NCBI RefSeq assembly: GCF_900094575.1
Contig: NZ_FMAE01000010.1
Location: forward strand, 224,347 to 288,346
DNA length: 64,000 bases
Source: Bradyrhizobium yuanmingense
GTDB taxonomy: Bacteria > Pseudomonadota > Alphaproteobacteria > Rhizobiales > Xanthobacteraceae
Direction: 5' to 3'
Shown here: positions 24,954-34,464 of the stretch, one piece after another
Layout of the letters: the number at the start of each line of letters is the position of its first letter
How positions within the stretch are numbered: position 1 is the stretch's first letter
Notes under the pieces: model-generated
What the model was told of the DNA's origin: nothing
What the model saw: only the letters and a program-made list of their open reading frames with translations
The model's database searches: none
Position numbers and translations under genes: made by a program

Positions 24954-26326
24954 CACTGCACCAAGCGGACAACTTGGGTGTAAGGGACGGTGACCGGATT
25001 ACATCCATCCGTGCTCAGGAAGCCGCCACCGCCCATGGTGAGAGTTTTGGCGATCACTTGTGAACAGGTCGTATTGGTACTTTGCGTCGCTCCGTTCCAG
25101 GTCACGTCGACGTGCGGGAAATACATCGCACCACCCAGCTTAACCGAACCACCGTTGATGGTGACCTGATTACTGCTCTTGCTCGGTGCTTGATCATCAA
25201 TCAGAACGCCGTTCAGATCAGAAGAGAAAGTGTTGGTGTAAGGCGCGGACAGATTAACTACAGCGCCGCCAGAGATGGAAATGCTGGAATCCCCGAGTAA
25301 TACAAGCGTGACGCCTAAACCTGTGCCAGCCGGTGGCCAGGGTGTGCAGGCACTGCAAGTGATGGTTCCGCCATTGAATCTTATCGTGCCATTGTAGAAA
25401 AAGTACGTGCCCGGACTAAAATCTACCGCGTTCCCGGTCGTGCACGTTAGGTTGCGGTACAGGTTAGTGCTGCTCGGCGGGGTATTAGGCGTCAACGTAC
25501 CACTGCATGCCAAATCGTTTGGCTTCCCGCTCGAGGTCAAGCTATTGAACGATTGGCTGTCCAATTTGCTAAGTGGATTGTTGGCATACGGCATGAAATA
25601 ATTGTACGTGACGCCGGGATTGGCGCAGGTGCTGGCTGGACTACAGCCGGTTACACCCAAGACGGCCCATCCTGAACCGGTGAAAGAGGCAGTGCTGGCA
25701 AACTGAACACTGGCATCCGACATTATCGGGCAGCCCGTGCCGTTGTTGCTGACGTTACCGGCAATCTTAAGCGCCCCTCCGCCGCCGTTCGGATCAGGTC
25801 CGAGCGCCAAGGCGCACACCTTGCTCGGCAGTTCGACCAGAGCGATGGCTTGGGCGGGGATGTTGACGGTCGTCAAACCCAGCACTGCCGACAAGTAGGC
25901 CGGCTGTTGCTGACTGACGAGGGCGCGAACGGCGTTACCGCCGCCTCCTGCGGGCGGCGTTGTGAACGCACCCGCACTATAGCTGCCGATGTCGATCTGC
26001 ACCGCCCGCGAGATTCCCGTTGGAAGGCTTGGCGCACAGTTGGTGCCCGGATAGGCCGTATCGCCGGTGTTGCAGAACCCGTTCTGTGCCGCGAATTCCT
26101 TTGCTTGATAATCCACTGATGTATCGCAGAGCACACCAGCATTGTCGCATGCAAGTCGCAGGGCGCCCGAGTAGGCCGCTGCATCGGCGGCATTCTGCGC
26201 GTGCTGCCTGGTGACGTACCACGATCCCGCCTCGGCCCCGAGTGCGACCACGCCGATGAGCGGAATCAGCACGATGACTGTTGCGAATGCGGCCGAGCCT
26301 CGTCTGGAACGGAGCAGACTGCGCAT
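24953..26326 (-). CDS. tadG: TadG-like pilus assembly protein
   Basis: 457 residues from ATG 26326. The N-terminus RRGSAAFATVIVLIPLIGVVALGAEAGSWYV is a Tad_N/TadG membrane segment, followed by QHAQNAADAAAYSGAL, the standard continuation in this family. The rest is a long, Gly/Ser/Asn-rich periplasmic region with paired cysteines and no clear von Willebrand A motif. The start was chosen at the membrane segment and not at the far upstream end of the open frame. Part of the pilus operon, 8 bp after the preceding TadE-like gene. Confidence 0.83.
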   Translation of the reverse strand: MRSLLRSRRGSAAFATVIVLIPLIGVVALGAEAGSWYVTRQHAQNAADAAAYSGALRLACDNAGVLCDTSVDYQAKEFAAQNGFCNTGDTAYPGTNCAPSLPTGISRAVQIDIGSYSAGAFTTPPAGGGGNAVRALVSQQQPAYLSAVLGLTTVNIPAQAIALVELPSKVCALALGPDPNGGGGALKIAGNVSNNGTGCPIMSDASVQFASTASFTGSGWAVLGVTGCSPASTCANPGVTYNYFMPYANNPLSKLDSQSFNSLTSSGKPNDLACSGTLTPNTPPSSTNLYRNLTCTTGNAVDFSPGTYFFYNGTIRFNGGTITCSACTPWPPAGTGLGVTLVLLGDSSISISGGAVVNLSAPYTNTFSSDLNGVLIDDQAPSKSSNQVTINGGSVKLGGAMYFPHVDVTWNGATQSTNTTCSQVIAKTLTMGGGGFLSTDGCNPVTVPYTQVVRLVQ

Positions 26327-26334
26327 GAGAACAC

Positions 26335-26853
26335 CTACTGGAAACGTTCGGAGTAAGGCAGCGTGTACGTGCAACTGCTGGGGCACAGCACCGACGTCAA
26401 CACAATCGGGGCCAAAGTGACGGTCGTCGAAAACGTAAAGTACTTGGGAGTCAAACCAAGGTTGCCGGAGTTGCAGGCTGTGCTTCCGCACATGACCTGG
26501 ATGTTGCCGATGGTATGCCCGGCGACCGTTGTCTGCAGCGTCGACACCCAGGTCCCCGGGTTCGCCGGGTCGGGCGGACTCTTGTATTGAATGTATTGTC
26601 CGAATGAGCGCAAGGCCGACCACGCAGAGATAAACCGGAAGCCCGCGGCAGCGACGTCGGCAAGCGGCATCAGCAGGAACGACACCATGAAAATGTAAAC
26701 GATGACTGTCTCAAACGCGACGGCGCCGCGCTGATCGGCGACGAAGGACCCTTTACGATACGCGCGCCTGCCTCCACGGGGACTTGCCACGTGCGATCGC
26801 GTCACCCGAGCCGCAGCGATCTGAACCATGTCCACCACAATCCGGCCACGCAT
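26335..26853 (-). CDS. TadE/TadF-like minor pilin
   Basis: 172 residues. A long basic leader (about 40 residues) precedes DQRGAVAFETVIVYIFMVSFLLMPLADVAAAGF, which has the Gly followed by a Glu at position five and one hydrophobic helix typical of TadE-like pseudopilins. The tail carries two Cys pairs (MCGSTAC; LCPSSC), suggesting disulfides in the periplasm. It starts six bp after the methyltransferase gene and is therefore in the same transcript. Confidence 0.82.
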   Translation of the reverse strand: MRGRIVVDMVQIAAARVTRSHVASPRGGRRAYRKGSFVADQRGAVAFETVIVYIFMVSFLLMPLADVAAAGFRFISAWSALRSFGQYIQYKSPPDPANPGTWVSTLQTTVAGHTIGNIQVMCGSTACNSGNLGLTPKYFTFSTTVTLAPIVLTSVLCPSSCTYTLPYSERFQ

Positions 26854-26859
26854 AGCCGC

Positions 26860-27507
26860 TCACCAAACGTAAGGAATCACTCGCCAACGTGATGCTTCGT
26901 AACTCGAATACTCGGGGCAATTGCGCCGAAGCAGGTCTTCTTCGTAAAGGATTCGGCAGACCTGAATGCCTATATGCAGAACCAGGACCATCACCGTGAC
27001 CGGTGTCAGGTATTGTAGCACGACGCCCAGCACCACGATTTCTTCGGCGACATAGAGCGGGTGCTTGATCCATCGATAGGGTCCGGTCTGGACCACCGAG
27101 CGCGCCTGCGGCACCAGGCTGAACGACCGACCCAGATGTCGGATGGTGACGAGCATCATGATCGTGCCGACCAGCACGCAAGCCGTCGATGCCAGGTTGG
27201 GCAGCGTGTCGTCGGTTTTGCCGAGGAAGCTGATCGTCCATGGCAGATAGCTGCCGACGAAGGCAGCTATTCTTGGAAGCAGGCCGTCGGCATGCGCCTT
27301 TGCCGGTGAGCGCGTCATGATCAACAGCGCCAGGAGCATGTAGAAGATGCCGAGGCAAAAGCTCGACAAGAGCGAGGGCCACGGATCGTGCAGCGACGCC
27401 CCAATCCTGACGGCGACGCAAAGAGCCAGCAACAAGAACCACAAGCCGCCAAGCAGCCGCATGATCCGGTCGTAAGATCCGCTCTTGGAGAGGGCAATTG
27501 TGCTCAT
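26860..27507 (-). CDS. ICMT/PEMT-family membrane methyltransferase within the Tad operon
   Basis: 215 residues with five or so hydrophobic helices. The C-terminal half carries the isoprenylcysteine/phospholipid methyltransferase signature: RHLGRSFSLVPQARSVVQTGPYRWIKHPLYVAEE, where GPYR...RHP/KHP and the acidic pair are the SAM-binding landmarks, ending with EEDLLRRNCPEYSSY. Only two bases separate it from the tadC stop and six from the next minor pilin gene, so it is embedded in the pilus operon. Bacterial members methylate lipids or small molecules; a pilin or pilus-lipid substrate here is speculation. Confidence 0.83.
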   Translation of the reverse strand: MSTIALSKSGSYDRIMRLLGGLWFLLLALCVAVRIGASLHDPWPSLLSSFCLGIFYMLLALLIMTRSPAKAHADGLLPRIAAFVGSYLPWTISFLGKTDDTLPNLASTACVLVGTIMMLVTIRHLGRSFSLVPQARSVVQTGPYRWIKHPLYVAEEIVVLGVVLQYLTPVTVMVLVLHIGIQVCRILYEEDLLRRNCPEYSSYEASRWRVIPYVW

Positions 27508-27509
27508 GG

Positions 27510-28418
27510 CTACTTTCCGAAGCTGGCGAACGAACGCACGAGGTGAAGAACGGGACTTCCCCCCATGATGACGAACATGGCTGGGAGCAGGAACAGCACC
27601 ATCGGAATGGTCAGCTTGGCGCCCAACTTGTGCGCCCTTTCTTCCAGCTTGGTGATGCGTTCCCGCCGCAGGTCGAGCGCGATACTGCGCAGCGCCTGGC
27701 CCAACGGCGTTCCGTACTGCAAGCTCTGGCTGATCATCGTGCCGAACCGGCGAAGACCATCCGAAGTGACCGCCAAATTCTCGAATGCTTCGACGCGGCT
27801 TGGCAGTATCCGGAGATCATCAAGGAGTCGGTGCAGCACCCAGGCCATGGCAGGATTGGTCGACTTCATTTCTTCGGCGACGCGCCCCAGCCCGCTTTCC
27901 AGGCCCATTCCCGCCTCGCTGCACACGATCAGCAAATCGATCATATCCGGCGTGCCCAGCCGAATGGCAGCATCGAAGCGCCGCTTCATCACCGACAGAG
28001 CCAATCGCGGACCCAAGATTCCGATCACCACACCCATCAGCGTGAAGACCAGCACGTCGGCAGGTCTCCTTCCCGAAAGTTGCGCCAGAAGCAGCGCAAT
28101 GACCGGCAGCGCGAACATGCTGACGATCTTGATGCCGATCCAGATCGGCAAGGTTCTATGATGATTGAAACCAGATGAGTGGAGGACCGTTCGTAGCTCC
28201 TCCAGATTCTCCTCGGCGTAGAAGCGTCGATAGCGCATGCCCAGCCACGAGAACCAACCGGTCAGGTCTTTGAAGGGGGCTGAACGGTAAGGGATACCCA
28301 TCACGGCGTTTGAGACCCGCGTGTCCAATGCACGGACGTGTAGTTCGCGGATGATCAACATGAAGGCCGCCGTTCCAGCTACGACTGCGAGGGCCACCAG
28401 CCCGAGACCAAAAGTCAT
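27510..28418 (-). CDS. tadC: Tad pilus inner-membrane platform protein TadC
   Basis: 302 residues from ATG 28418, which overlaps the tadB stop (ATGA); the open frame extends nine codons upstream without need. It is a T2SSF/GspF-like platform protein with helices at the N-terminus, in the middle (ALPVIALLLAQL; VLVFTLMGVVIGILG) and at the C-terminus (IPMVLFLLPAMFVIMGG). The segment DLLIVCSEAGMGLESGLGRVAEEM is the conserved GspF cytoplasmic motif. It works with TadB and the CpaF ATPase to build the pilus. Confidence 0.92.
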   Translation of the reverse strand: MTFGLGLVALAVVAGTAAFMLIIRELHVRALDTRVSNAVMGIPYRSAPFKDLTGWFSWLGMRYRRFYAEENLEELRTVLHSSGFNHHRTLPIWIGIKIVSMFALPVIALLLAQLSGRRPADVLVFTLMGVVIGILGPRLALSVMKRRFDAAIRLGTPDMIDLLIVCSEAGMGLESGLGRVAEEMKSTNPAMAWVLHRLLDDLRILPSRVEAFENLAVTSDGLRRFGTMISQSLQYGTPLGQALRSIALDLRRERITKLEERAHKLGAKLTIPMVLFLLPAMFVIMGGSPVLHLVRSFASFGK

Positions 28419-29347
28419 AGTTCTGTTTCCCGCCTGACCATCCAACTTATCACCAGATGCCCGATGAGCACCGAGACTACCGCGTAAGCCAGAAGCTTGT
28501 TTCCGGTCGGGTCAGTGAACAGCAGATCGATGTTCTGCGGATTGGCCGCGTATAGCAATGCTCCGGCAATCAGGGGCGAGATCGTGAGTGCTCGCGAGGA
28601 AAAGATCACTTCTCCCGCCAGCGCCTTGGCGCGAGCAGCGAGCGCAACACGCTGACTCACCGTGTCGCCCAGCGTCTGCAAGGTCTCGGCCAAGCTGCCG
28701 CCGGACTTCAATTGAACCGCAAGTGTCACCGCAAACATCGCATACTCTGCCACTTGCGTTCGCCGATAGACGCCTTCGACGGCTTCCTCCGGAGGTCTTC
28801 CCAGATTCATTTCGCTGCATACGATTGCAAATTGTCCAGACGTCGGTTGCGGCATTTCGCGCGCGATGGTGCGAAATGCTTCGTGCACAGGCAGACCCGA
28901 TCGAACCGTACTCGTCACCAGCTGAATGGCGTCAGGCAGCTGCCGGAAAAGTTGACTGGCGAACCGACGTTGCTGCCAGCCAAACAGACCTCGCACGACT
29001 ACCACGGCGGCAATCGCAGCCGCGACAGACACGTAGAAAACGGAAAATCCCAGCAGGCGATTAGCGTAGAAGATCGCTGCTACGGCGATAGCGGCAGCAA
29101 GCAGCACATACGCCGGATGCCAGGCGTGAATCATCTCGGGCCTGTAATTGGCCAAACGGTGGAGAAGCAGATACCGGGAGCCGGTCTCCGCCCGGCGAAT
29201 GGATGGCAGGCTGGCCGGATGGGAGGCCGGTAGAGCGACCGCCAGCCGGCGGTCCATGCGTCGCTCCCGGCCGTCGAGCCATAACGAGCCGACGGCTGCG
29301 CACATCGCGAGCACCAGAACAGCGACGATCACGGCCTCAGGTATCAT
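28415..29347 (-). CDS. tadB: Tad pilus inner-membrane platform protein TadB
   Basis: 310 residues, T2SSF family, partner of TadC. Two hydrophobic helices lie near residues 80-120 (VLLAAAIAVAAIFYANRLLG and the stretch after it), the cytoplasmic GspF motif near 150-230 (QLPDAIQLVTSTVRSGLPVHEAFRTIARE; SEMNLGRPPEEAVEG), and C-terminal helices follow. The start overlaps the cpaF stop as ATGA, as is typical of this operon. Confidence 0.92.
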   Translation of the reverse strand: MIPEAVIVAVLVLAMCAAVGSLWLDGRERRMDRRLAVALPASHPASLPSIRRAETGSRYLLLHRLANYRPEMIHAWHPAYVLLAAAIAVAAIFYANRLLGFSVFYVSVAAAIAAVVVVRGLFGWQQRRFASQLFRQLPDAIQLVTSTVRSGLPVHEAFRTIAREMPQPTSGQFAIVCSEMNLGRPPEEAVEGVYRRTQVAEYAMFAVTLAVQLKSGGSLAETLQTLGDTVSQRVALAARAKALAGEVIFSSRALTISPLIAGALLYAANPQNIDLLFTDPTGNKLLAYAVVSVLIGHLVISWMVRRETEL

Positions 29348-30726
29348 ATCTGCCTCACTGCCTCGGCCCAGGCGCGATCGAGCCCGAAATAGACGAGACG
29401 GCTCTTGAATTTCGGGACTGCAAGGGTGGCCCGGTAAGTGCCCGAGATCCGCCCATTGTCGTCCTCCTCCTGGTATTCGAATGTTGCGATGTCATTGGTG
29501 GTGATCACATCCGATTCCAGCCCCATCACCTCGCTGATCTGGATAATGCGACGTTGCCCATCGCGCATGCGTTCGACTTGCACGATGAGATCCAGTGCAG
29601 CGACGATCTGAGTTCGAATGGCTCGCGACGGCAGATTCACCTGCCCCATCTGCACCATGTTCTCGATGCGGGTCAGGGCGTCGCGAGCACTATTGGCATG
29701 GACCGTGGAGATCGAACCATCATGGCCGGTGTTCATCGCCTGCAGCATGTCAAACGCTTCGGCCCCGCGCACCTCGCCCACGACGATCCGGTCAGGACGC
29801 ATGCGCAGCGCATTCCACAACAGATCGCGCTGTGTCACCTGCCCCGTGCCTTCAAGGCTGGGAGGCCGGGTCTCCAGGCTGATCACGTGCGGCTGCTGGA
29901 GCTGCAACTCCGCCGCATCCTCGATGGTGACGACGCGTTCGCTGTGATCGATGAACTGGCTCATGGCGTTGAGCAGCGTCGTCTTGCCGGACCCGGTGCC
30001 GCCGGAGACCAGGACATTGAGCCGACACCGGGCGGCAATCTCCAGCAACTGTCCGACGGCTGCGGTCATCGAGCCGTTTTCGATCAGTGCGGCGATATCC
30101 AGGCGGCGGCTCGGAAACTTTCTAATCGAGATGCAGGGGCTGTGGATCGCCAGCGGCGGGAAGATGATGTTGACGCGGCTGCCGTCGGACAAGCGGCAAT
30201 CCACCATCGGACTGGATTCGTCGATGCGCCGTCCAACTTGCGCGGCAATTTTCTGGGCCACCGATGCGATGTGATCATTGTCGCGGAAGCGCACCGCGAT
30301 CCGCTCCAGCTTGCCGGCTCGTTCGACATAAACGTTGCTCGGCCCGTTGATCATGATGTCGTTGATCGATTGATCGAGCAGAAGCGGACGCAGCGGCCCA
30401 TAGCCGGTCATGTCGTCGGCAATCTCGTCCGCCAGTTGAAGCTGCTCGCGACCCGACAGTTCGAGCCGTTCCTCATTGGCGATGCCATGGATGATTTCCT
30501 CGATCTGGCGCCGAAGGACGTCACGCGAAACAGTTGCGGCCACCGATGGCTCAATCTGCTCAATGACGCGTTCGCGCAGCGAAGCTGGCATCACCGGCCG
30601 GTCAATCGAAGCCTCGTCGCGCCTTGAGGTTGATGCAGGCACGCTTGGCGTCGTTGCAGCCAAGCTCGGCGTCGATGCAGGCAAGCGAACCGGCGTTTCC
30701 TCGTCGCGCCTACCAAACTTTCTCAT
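29344..30726 (-). CDS. cpaF: Tad/Flp pilus assembly ATPase CpaF (TadA)
   Basis: 460-residue secretion-ATPase of the VirB11/TadA group, driving pilus polymerisation from the cytoplasm. After a variable N-terminus (about 60 residues) comes the N-domain (GYGPLRPLLLDQSINDIMING), then Walker A GGTGSGKTT near residue 245, the Asp box and Walker B region, and the arginine-finger/His-box part (VGEVRGAEAFDMLQAMNTGHDGS). Overlaps cpaE and tadB by ATGA junctions. Length is typical. Confidence 0.95.
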   Translation of the reverse strand: MRKFGRRDEETPVRLPASTPSLAATTPSVPASTSRRDEASIDRPVMPASLRERVIEQIEPSVAATVSRDVLRRQIEEIIHGIANEERLELSGREQLQLADEIADDMTGYGPLRPLLLDQSINDIMINGPSNVYVERAGKLERIAVRFRDNDHIASVAQKIAAQVGRRIDESSPMVDCRLSDGSRVNIIFPPLAIHSPCISIRKFPSRRLDIAALIENGSMTAAVGQLLEIAARCRLNVLVSGGTGSGKTTLLNAMSQFIDHSERVVTIEDAAELQLQQPHVISLETRPPSLEGTGQVTQRDLLWNALRMRPDRIVVGEVRGAEAFDMLQAMNTGHDGSISTVHANSARDALTRIENMVQMGQVNLPSRAIRTQIVAALDLIVQVERMRDGQRRIIQISEVMGLESDVITTNDIATFEYQEEDDNGRISGTYRATLAVPKFKSRLVYFGLDRAWAEAVRQI

Positions 30727-31925
30727 AGCCCCAGCAGCCTCCTCAGCCGTCCCTTCTGCTCGGCGCCAAGCCCCGTGATCTCCCGTACGATCGGCGCGAG
30801 ATGGCGTCGCAGTGCAGATACGTGCTTCAGCGCGGGAATTCCGAGATTGACCGCCTGGGTCATGCCCTTCCCGAGATCGGGTACGACCATGTCAGGCTCT
30901 GTCCCCAACGCCTTGACCACCGCGGCCCTGGGAAGGCCCCCCGGGCGATTGGCACGGTTCAGCAAGGTGAAGACCCGATCCCTGCCGGCAATGTTGGTGA
31001 CGGCGGCCCGCAGTGCGTGGGCATTGCGAAGTCCGGTCACCTCCGCCTCCAGCAGCACCAGCACGTGCCGGGAAAGAGAAATCACCGGATGGATGGATGA
31101 CGGAAACGGGACCGGGACATCGACAACGATGTAGTTGAATCGTTGGCGGAGCAGGCCAAGGACGTGCCTCACGCCCGCTTCGGTGATGTCGAGCTGAGCG
31201 TCCAGCTCCTCATCGGCGGAAATCAGGCTAACCCGCTCGTTGACTGCGATTGCGGCGCGCTCGAGGAACAACGTGTCCGCCCGCATCGGGTTCTCCAGGG
31301 CGATGCGCAGGCCTGGTCCGGGCTGAACACCCAGCATCACCGCTGTTTCGCCGCCTTGAAGATGAAGATCGAGCAGCGCGACCTTGGCCTTGGTGGTCTC
31401 CGCCAGTTGCAGCGCAAGATTGATGGCGATGCTCGTTGCGCCGGCACCGCCCTGCGCGCCGCAGATCGAGATCACATGCCCGCCTCGGTCGGTCGGCGCC
31501 GGCGCACGATCGCCCAGCAGCTTTGGGCGCAGCTGGTCCAGCACCATGTCCCGCGTGATCGGTCTCGGCAGGTACTCGGTCAGGCCGAGTTCCATAAGCG
31601 CGCGATAGAAGGTGATCTCCCTGCTTTCACCGATCAGAGCCACCCGGACATCGGGCGGACAGACGCCGGCCAGCCGCTCCAGTTCGGCAAATGGATCATC
31701 GATACCACTGATGTCCGTCACCAGGGCGAATAGTTCGGTGTCCGTTTCGAGCATCCGTATGGCATTGCGGATCGTGCCCCGCTTGATCGAAATATTGCTG
31801 CCTTCAAGGCCCTTGCGCAGAGCCGCGGCACTCAATTCGTCATTGACGAAGCAGACGATTCGATTGCGGGCGACAACAGACGTCGCTTCTTCAGGAGTGC
31901 TGAGGGCCGCTATGTTAACGCTCAT
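30723..31925 (-). CDS. cpaE: CpaE/TadZ pilus localisation ATPase
   Basis: 400 residues from ATG 31925, overlapping the cpaB stop by one base (TGATG); the longer upstream frame lies inside cpaB and was rejected. The N-terminal receiver-like domain (about 20-135) appears atypical and I do not see a clear phospho-acceptor Asp. The C-terminal MinD/ParA-type ATPase starts at VISICGAQGGAGATSIAINLA, a deviant Walker A with Gly in place of the usual final Lys-Thr arrangement. CpaE/TadZ places the pilus machine at the pole or nucleates it. Confidence 0.92.
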   Translation of the reverse strand: MSVNIAALSTPEEATSVVARNRIVCFVNDELSAAALRKGLEGSNISIKRGTIRNAIRMLETDTELFALVTDISGIDDPFAELERLAGVCPPDVRVALIGESREITFYRALMELGLTEYLPRPITRDMVLDQLRPKLLGDRAPAPTDRGGHVISICGAQGGAGATSIAINLALQLAETTKAKVALLDLHLQGGETAVMLGVQPGPGLRIALENPMRADTLFLERAAIAVNERVSLISADEELDAQLDITEAGVRHVLGLLRQRFNYIVVDVPVPFPSSIHPVISLSRHVLVLLEAEVTGLRNAHALRAAVTNIAGRDRVFTLLNRANRPGGLPRAAVVKALGTEPDMVVPDLGKGMTQAVNLGIPALKHVSALRRHLAPIVREITGLGAEQKGRLRRLLGL

Positions 31926-32893
31926 CAACGTTTCTCCAGCAACTTGCCTGCCTGAACCACCATCGTCGCTCCGCGGCGGGACACTTCCGACCCGTCGCAG
32001 TTGATCGGAACGTCGCCGTCGGCAGATTCCTGTTTCCTGACGGAGTATTGTTTTATCTGACCACCGGAATGAACAACGACCGCTGCTGTCCGGCCGGCAA
32101 TCGCATTTTGGCGGGCGATTTCCGGCGACACATCGCAGCTGGACATGGCGCCAGTGTCCGCCGTATCCCACTGCTCGACTGCGGCCCGCACCGCCAGGGA
32201 AAGCGTTCCGAGCTGCCTTGCGACCGTGATCTTCTTGACCTGGTCCGGGGCAAGCTCCAACGATACAGTCTGCGCTTGCTTGCCGGCCACCGAGCCGGCT
32301 ACCGAGCTTACGGTTCGGCCACCCTGCATGATTTCCTGGTCAATCGCGATGACTCGAACGTTTCCTAGAACGGTCTCGCTCAGGGCCCGGCGCGCGGGAT
32401 CTGCCTTCTCGAACACCTGGGTCAACAAGACATCAACATGATCACCCGGCCTGATCAGCCCCGACACGCCAGACTCCTCGTCCACCTTGATGCTGATCGC
32501 GCGGCTATCCGGTGCCAGGACGCTGGCCAGGAAGCCACGATCCCGAGGTCGCAATACGTCCTGCAAGGTGATGGGACTGCCAGCGTCGACGAACTTGCGG
32601 ACCAGAGAGCCGGGAAGTCCGGCCTTCGAGTCCGGTGTTTCCAGGATCGCCCCTGCGGGAAGGCGTTCAGGCGACGCCGAGCGCACGGCGAAATCTTCTT
32701 CGCGGGCCAATGTACCTTTCGACAGCGGACGTGCCGCGACAAAATACCCGACAGTCGAAGGAGGCGCCGGCCCTTGCGCCGTAACCGTTACCGGAACCTG
32801 TTTCGGCAGGTTCATGTTGTAGGCGATCAGCCCGAATGCGGTGGTTGCGAGCAAGAGCACCAGGATGATCGAGAGGCGCAACGTGGATGACAT
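31925..32893 (-). CDS. cpaB: Tad pilus assembly protein CpaB/RcpC
   Basis: 322 residues from ATG 32893. N-terminal membrane anchor (LRLSIILVLLLATTAFGLIAY), then an SAF domain (VGYFVAARPLSKGTLAREEDF, ending in SPITLQDVLRP) and the conserved ISIKVDEESGVSGLIRPGDHVDVLLT. It is a periplasmic component thought to connect secretin and inner-membrane platform. It lies two bp from cpaA. The start at MSSTLRLS was preferred over the frame opening 12 codons upstream. Confidence 0.93.
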   Translation of the reverse strand: MSSTLRLSIILVLLLATTAFGLIAYNMNLPKQVPVTVTAQGPAPPSTVGYFVAARPLSKGTLAREEDFAVRSASPERLPAGAILETPDSKAGLPGSLVRKFVDAGSPITLQDVLRPRDRGFLASVLAPDSRAISIKVDEESGVSGLIRPGDHVDVLLTQVFEKADPARRALSETVLGNVRVIAIDQEIMQGGRTVSSVAGSVAGKQAQTVSLELAPDQVKKITVARQLGTLSLAVRAAVEQWDTADTGAMSSCDVSPEIARQNAIAGRTAAVVVHSGGQIKQYSVRKQESADGDVPINCDGSEVSRRGATMVVQAGKLLEKR

Positions 32894-32894
32894 G

Positions 32895-33401
32895 TCAAAA
32901 TCCTCTGCTCGAGATGGTCCAGATGCCACCGCACGCTATGGCCACCCCGTAAGGCAGGGGCGCGTGTCGCACGTGGCGCCAGCGCTCGATCGCGTAGACG
33001 CGCCGTGCGAGCGACGAACCGACCGGCGCCAATTTCGGATATGGCAGGACGCGCATCACCAGATGCACCAGGGCAAGAACGCCCCCGGCCAGCGCGGTTA
33101 CCGCCAGCAACTCAATCAAGCCCGTCGGCGGCAGGCCAATGGCCAAAGCTACCAGTAACTTGACGTCGCCCCCGCCAATCCCGCCACGCTGGTAGAGCGC
33201 GAGCAGCAGCAGGAACAGGAGCGTCGCGGCGATGAGGGATTCGGCAAGTTGCATTGGGCTGGCAAGCTGACGGGCGATCCCGAGCAGCGCCAGCAAGAGA
33301 CAGACGTCATTTCGGATCGTGCGGGTCGCGACGTCGAGCGTTGCGACATACAGCAACAACGAGATTTCCAGTATCGAGACGATGGAAGAAACCCAGCTCA
33401 T
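32895..33401 (-). CDS. cpaA: Prepilin peptidase CpaA/TadV
   Basis: 168 residues from ATG 33401. Type IV prepilin aspartyl peptidase of the short TadV form, lacking the N-methylating domain. The two catalytic aspartates are recognisable: one in YVATLDVATRTI near residue 20 and the GxGD motif in GGIGGGDVKLLVALAIG near residue 67. Five to six hydrophobic helices. It lies between flp and cpaB, the canonical place. It should process Flp and the TadE/F-like pseudopilins. Confidence 0.92.
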   Translation of the reverse strand: MSWVSSIVSILEISLLLYVATLDVATRTIRNDVCLLLALLGIARQLASPMQLAESLIAATLLFLLLLALYQRGGIGGGDVKLLVALAIGLPPTGLIELLAVTALAGGVLALVHLVMRVLPYPKLAPVGSSLARRVYAIERWRHVRHAPLPYGVAIACGGIWTISSRGF

Positions 33402-33505
33402 GCATGCCTCAGGGTGGTGGGAAGGCACAGCAACAATAAGAATGGAGAGAAATAACATTCGGAGGGGGACACATTCCGATGCCCCCCTCTGGCCGGACGG
33501 CCGTA

Positions 33506-33715
33506 TCAGACTGCCGCAGTAAAAGCGGTGGTGATCGCGGTGATCCCGCCTGTCAGCGCGGTTCCGATCGCACCGCCGGCCCCAACGCCGAACACAGCTG
33601 ACACTGCGCCGATGATGCAAACCGCGACGATGATGTACTCGAATGACACCACGCCGTCCTGGTCCGTCCGCAGACGCTTCAACGCTTCCTTGGTCTCGAT
33701 GAAATGATGCAACAT
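33506..33715 (-). CDS. flp: Flp-type major pilin
   Basis: 69 residues. A basic leader of 21 residues ends in Gly, then VVSFEYIIVAVCIIG: cleavage after Gly21 puts Glu26-Tyr27 at positions 5 and 6 of the mature protein, the Flp motif. The mature part is short and almost wholly hydrophobic/Gly-Ala-Thr, as in other Flp pilins. First gene of the cluster and separated from cpaA by 104 bp, so it may also be transcribed alone at a high level. Confidence 0.93.
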   Translation of the reverse strand: MLHHFIETKEALKRLRTDQDGVVSFEYIIVAVCIIGAVSAVFGVGAGGAIGTALTGGITAITTAFTAAV

Positions 33716-34464
33716 AGAGGAATCCCTTCTTTCAAGATGGATTTTTCAGACACCTTGGCAACTTCAGCGGCTGCGGATTTATCTCCGGCCCCGCCAGCGA
33801 CAAACTATTCATTAAATACTTATTAGCGTCAACATTTAATATATAATTCCGATTTTAAATCGACGCACTGCGAAGCGAGCCGTCACAACAATCTCAGAAT
33901 CGACAAAAGCGCCGTAAATCAAATACGATAGGCCGAACCAACAATCGGATCCTGGGCAGAGCGCTGGCTGGAGTCGGTAAGCAATCACCGGATTATTACG
34001 GATGAGCAGCGCTATAATAAGATTAATAGGTAATCATGTGAGGGCGATATAATCGACCGGATGCTGCGCCCCTGGCCCGCGCACATGGAGCAAATTTCGC
34101 GACCTGCGAAGGCGCGACGCAGCACATCTGTCACGACGGGTGAGGTGATCCGTTCGAAGATTCCGATCGCACTGATCGCTGCCTTGCAGCCGCATGATTC
34201 CCGTCAGTTGCACCGGTGTGCCGCAATCATAGAGGCTCCTGGACCCCACCTTGCGAGGCGGACCATCGCGGGATGGTGGTACGCTCTAGAGCGTAGCGCG
34301 CAGCCAGGACCCGTCATCATTGTTACGGGCTCGGTAGCCGGCGCATCTGCCCTGGGTGCGGGAAAAGCAAAACAACCGATTTATTTTATTATTGTATATA
34401 ATCATGATGACTCCATCACAAAATTAAAAAATATGTTGGGGAAAAGAAAACCTGGGAGGTTGGA
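33716..34464. other. AT-rich intergenic region upstream of flp
   Basis: About 750 bp. Parts are far more AT-rich than anything else in the window (33800-33860 and 34375-34440, with runs of T/A). It must contain the flp promoter on the minus strand and the promoter of the small gene at 34465 on the plus strand. A 177-residue open frame at 34061-34594 has no ribosome-binding site and mixes AT-rich and GC-rich stretches, so I do not call it. AT-rich DNA is a natural target of the H-NS-family protein encoded 2 kb away. Confidence 0.6.
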
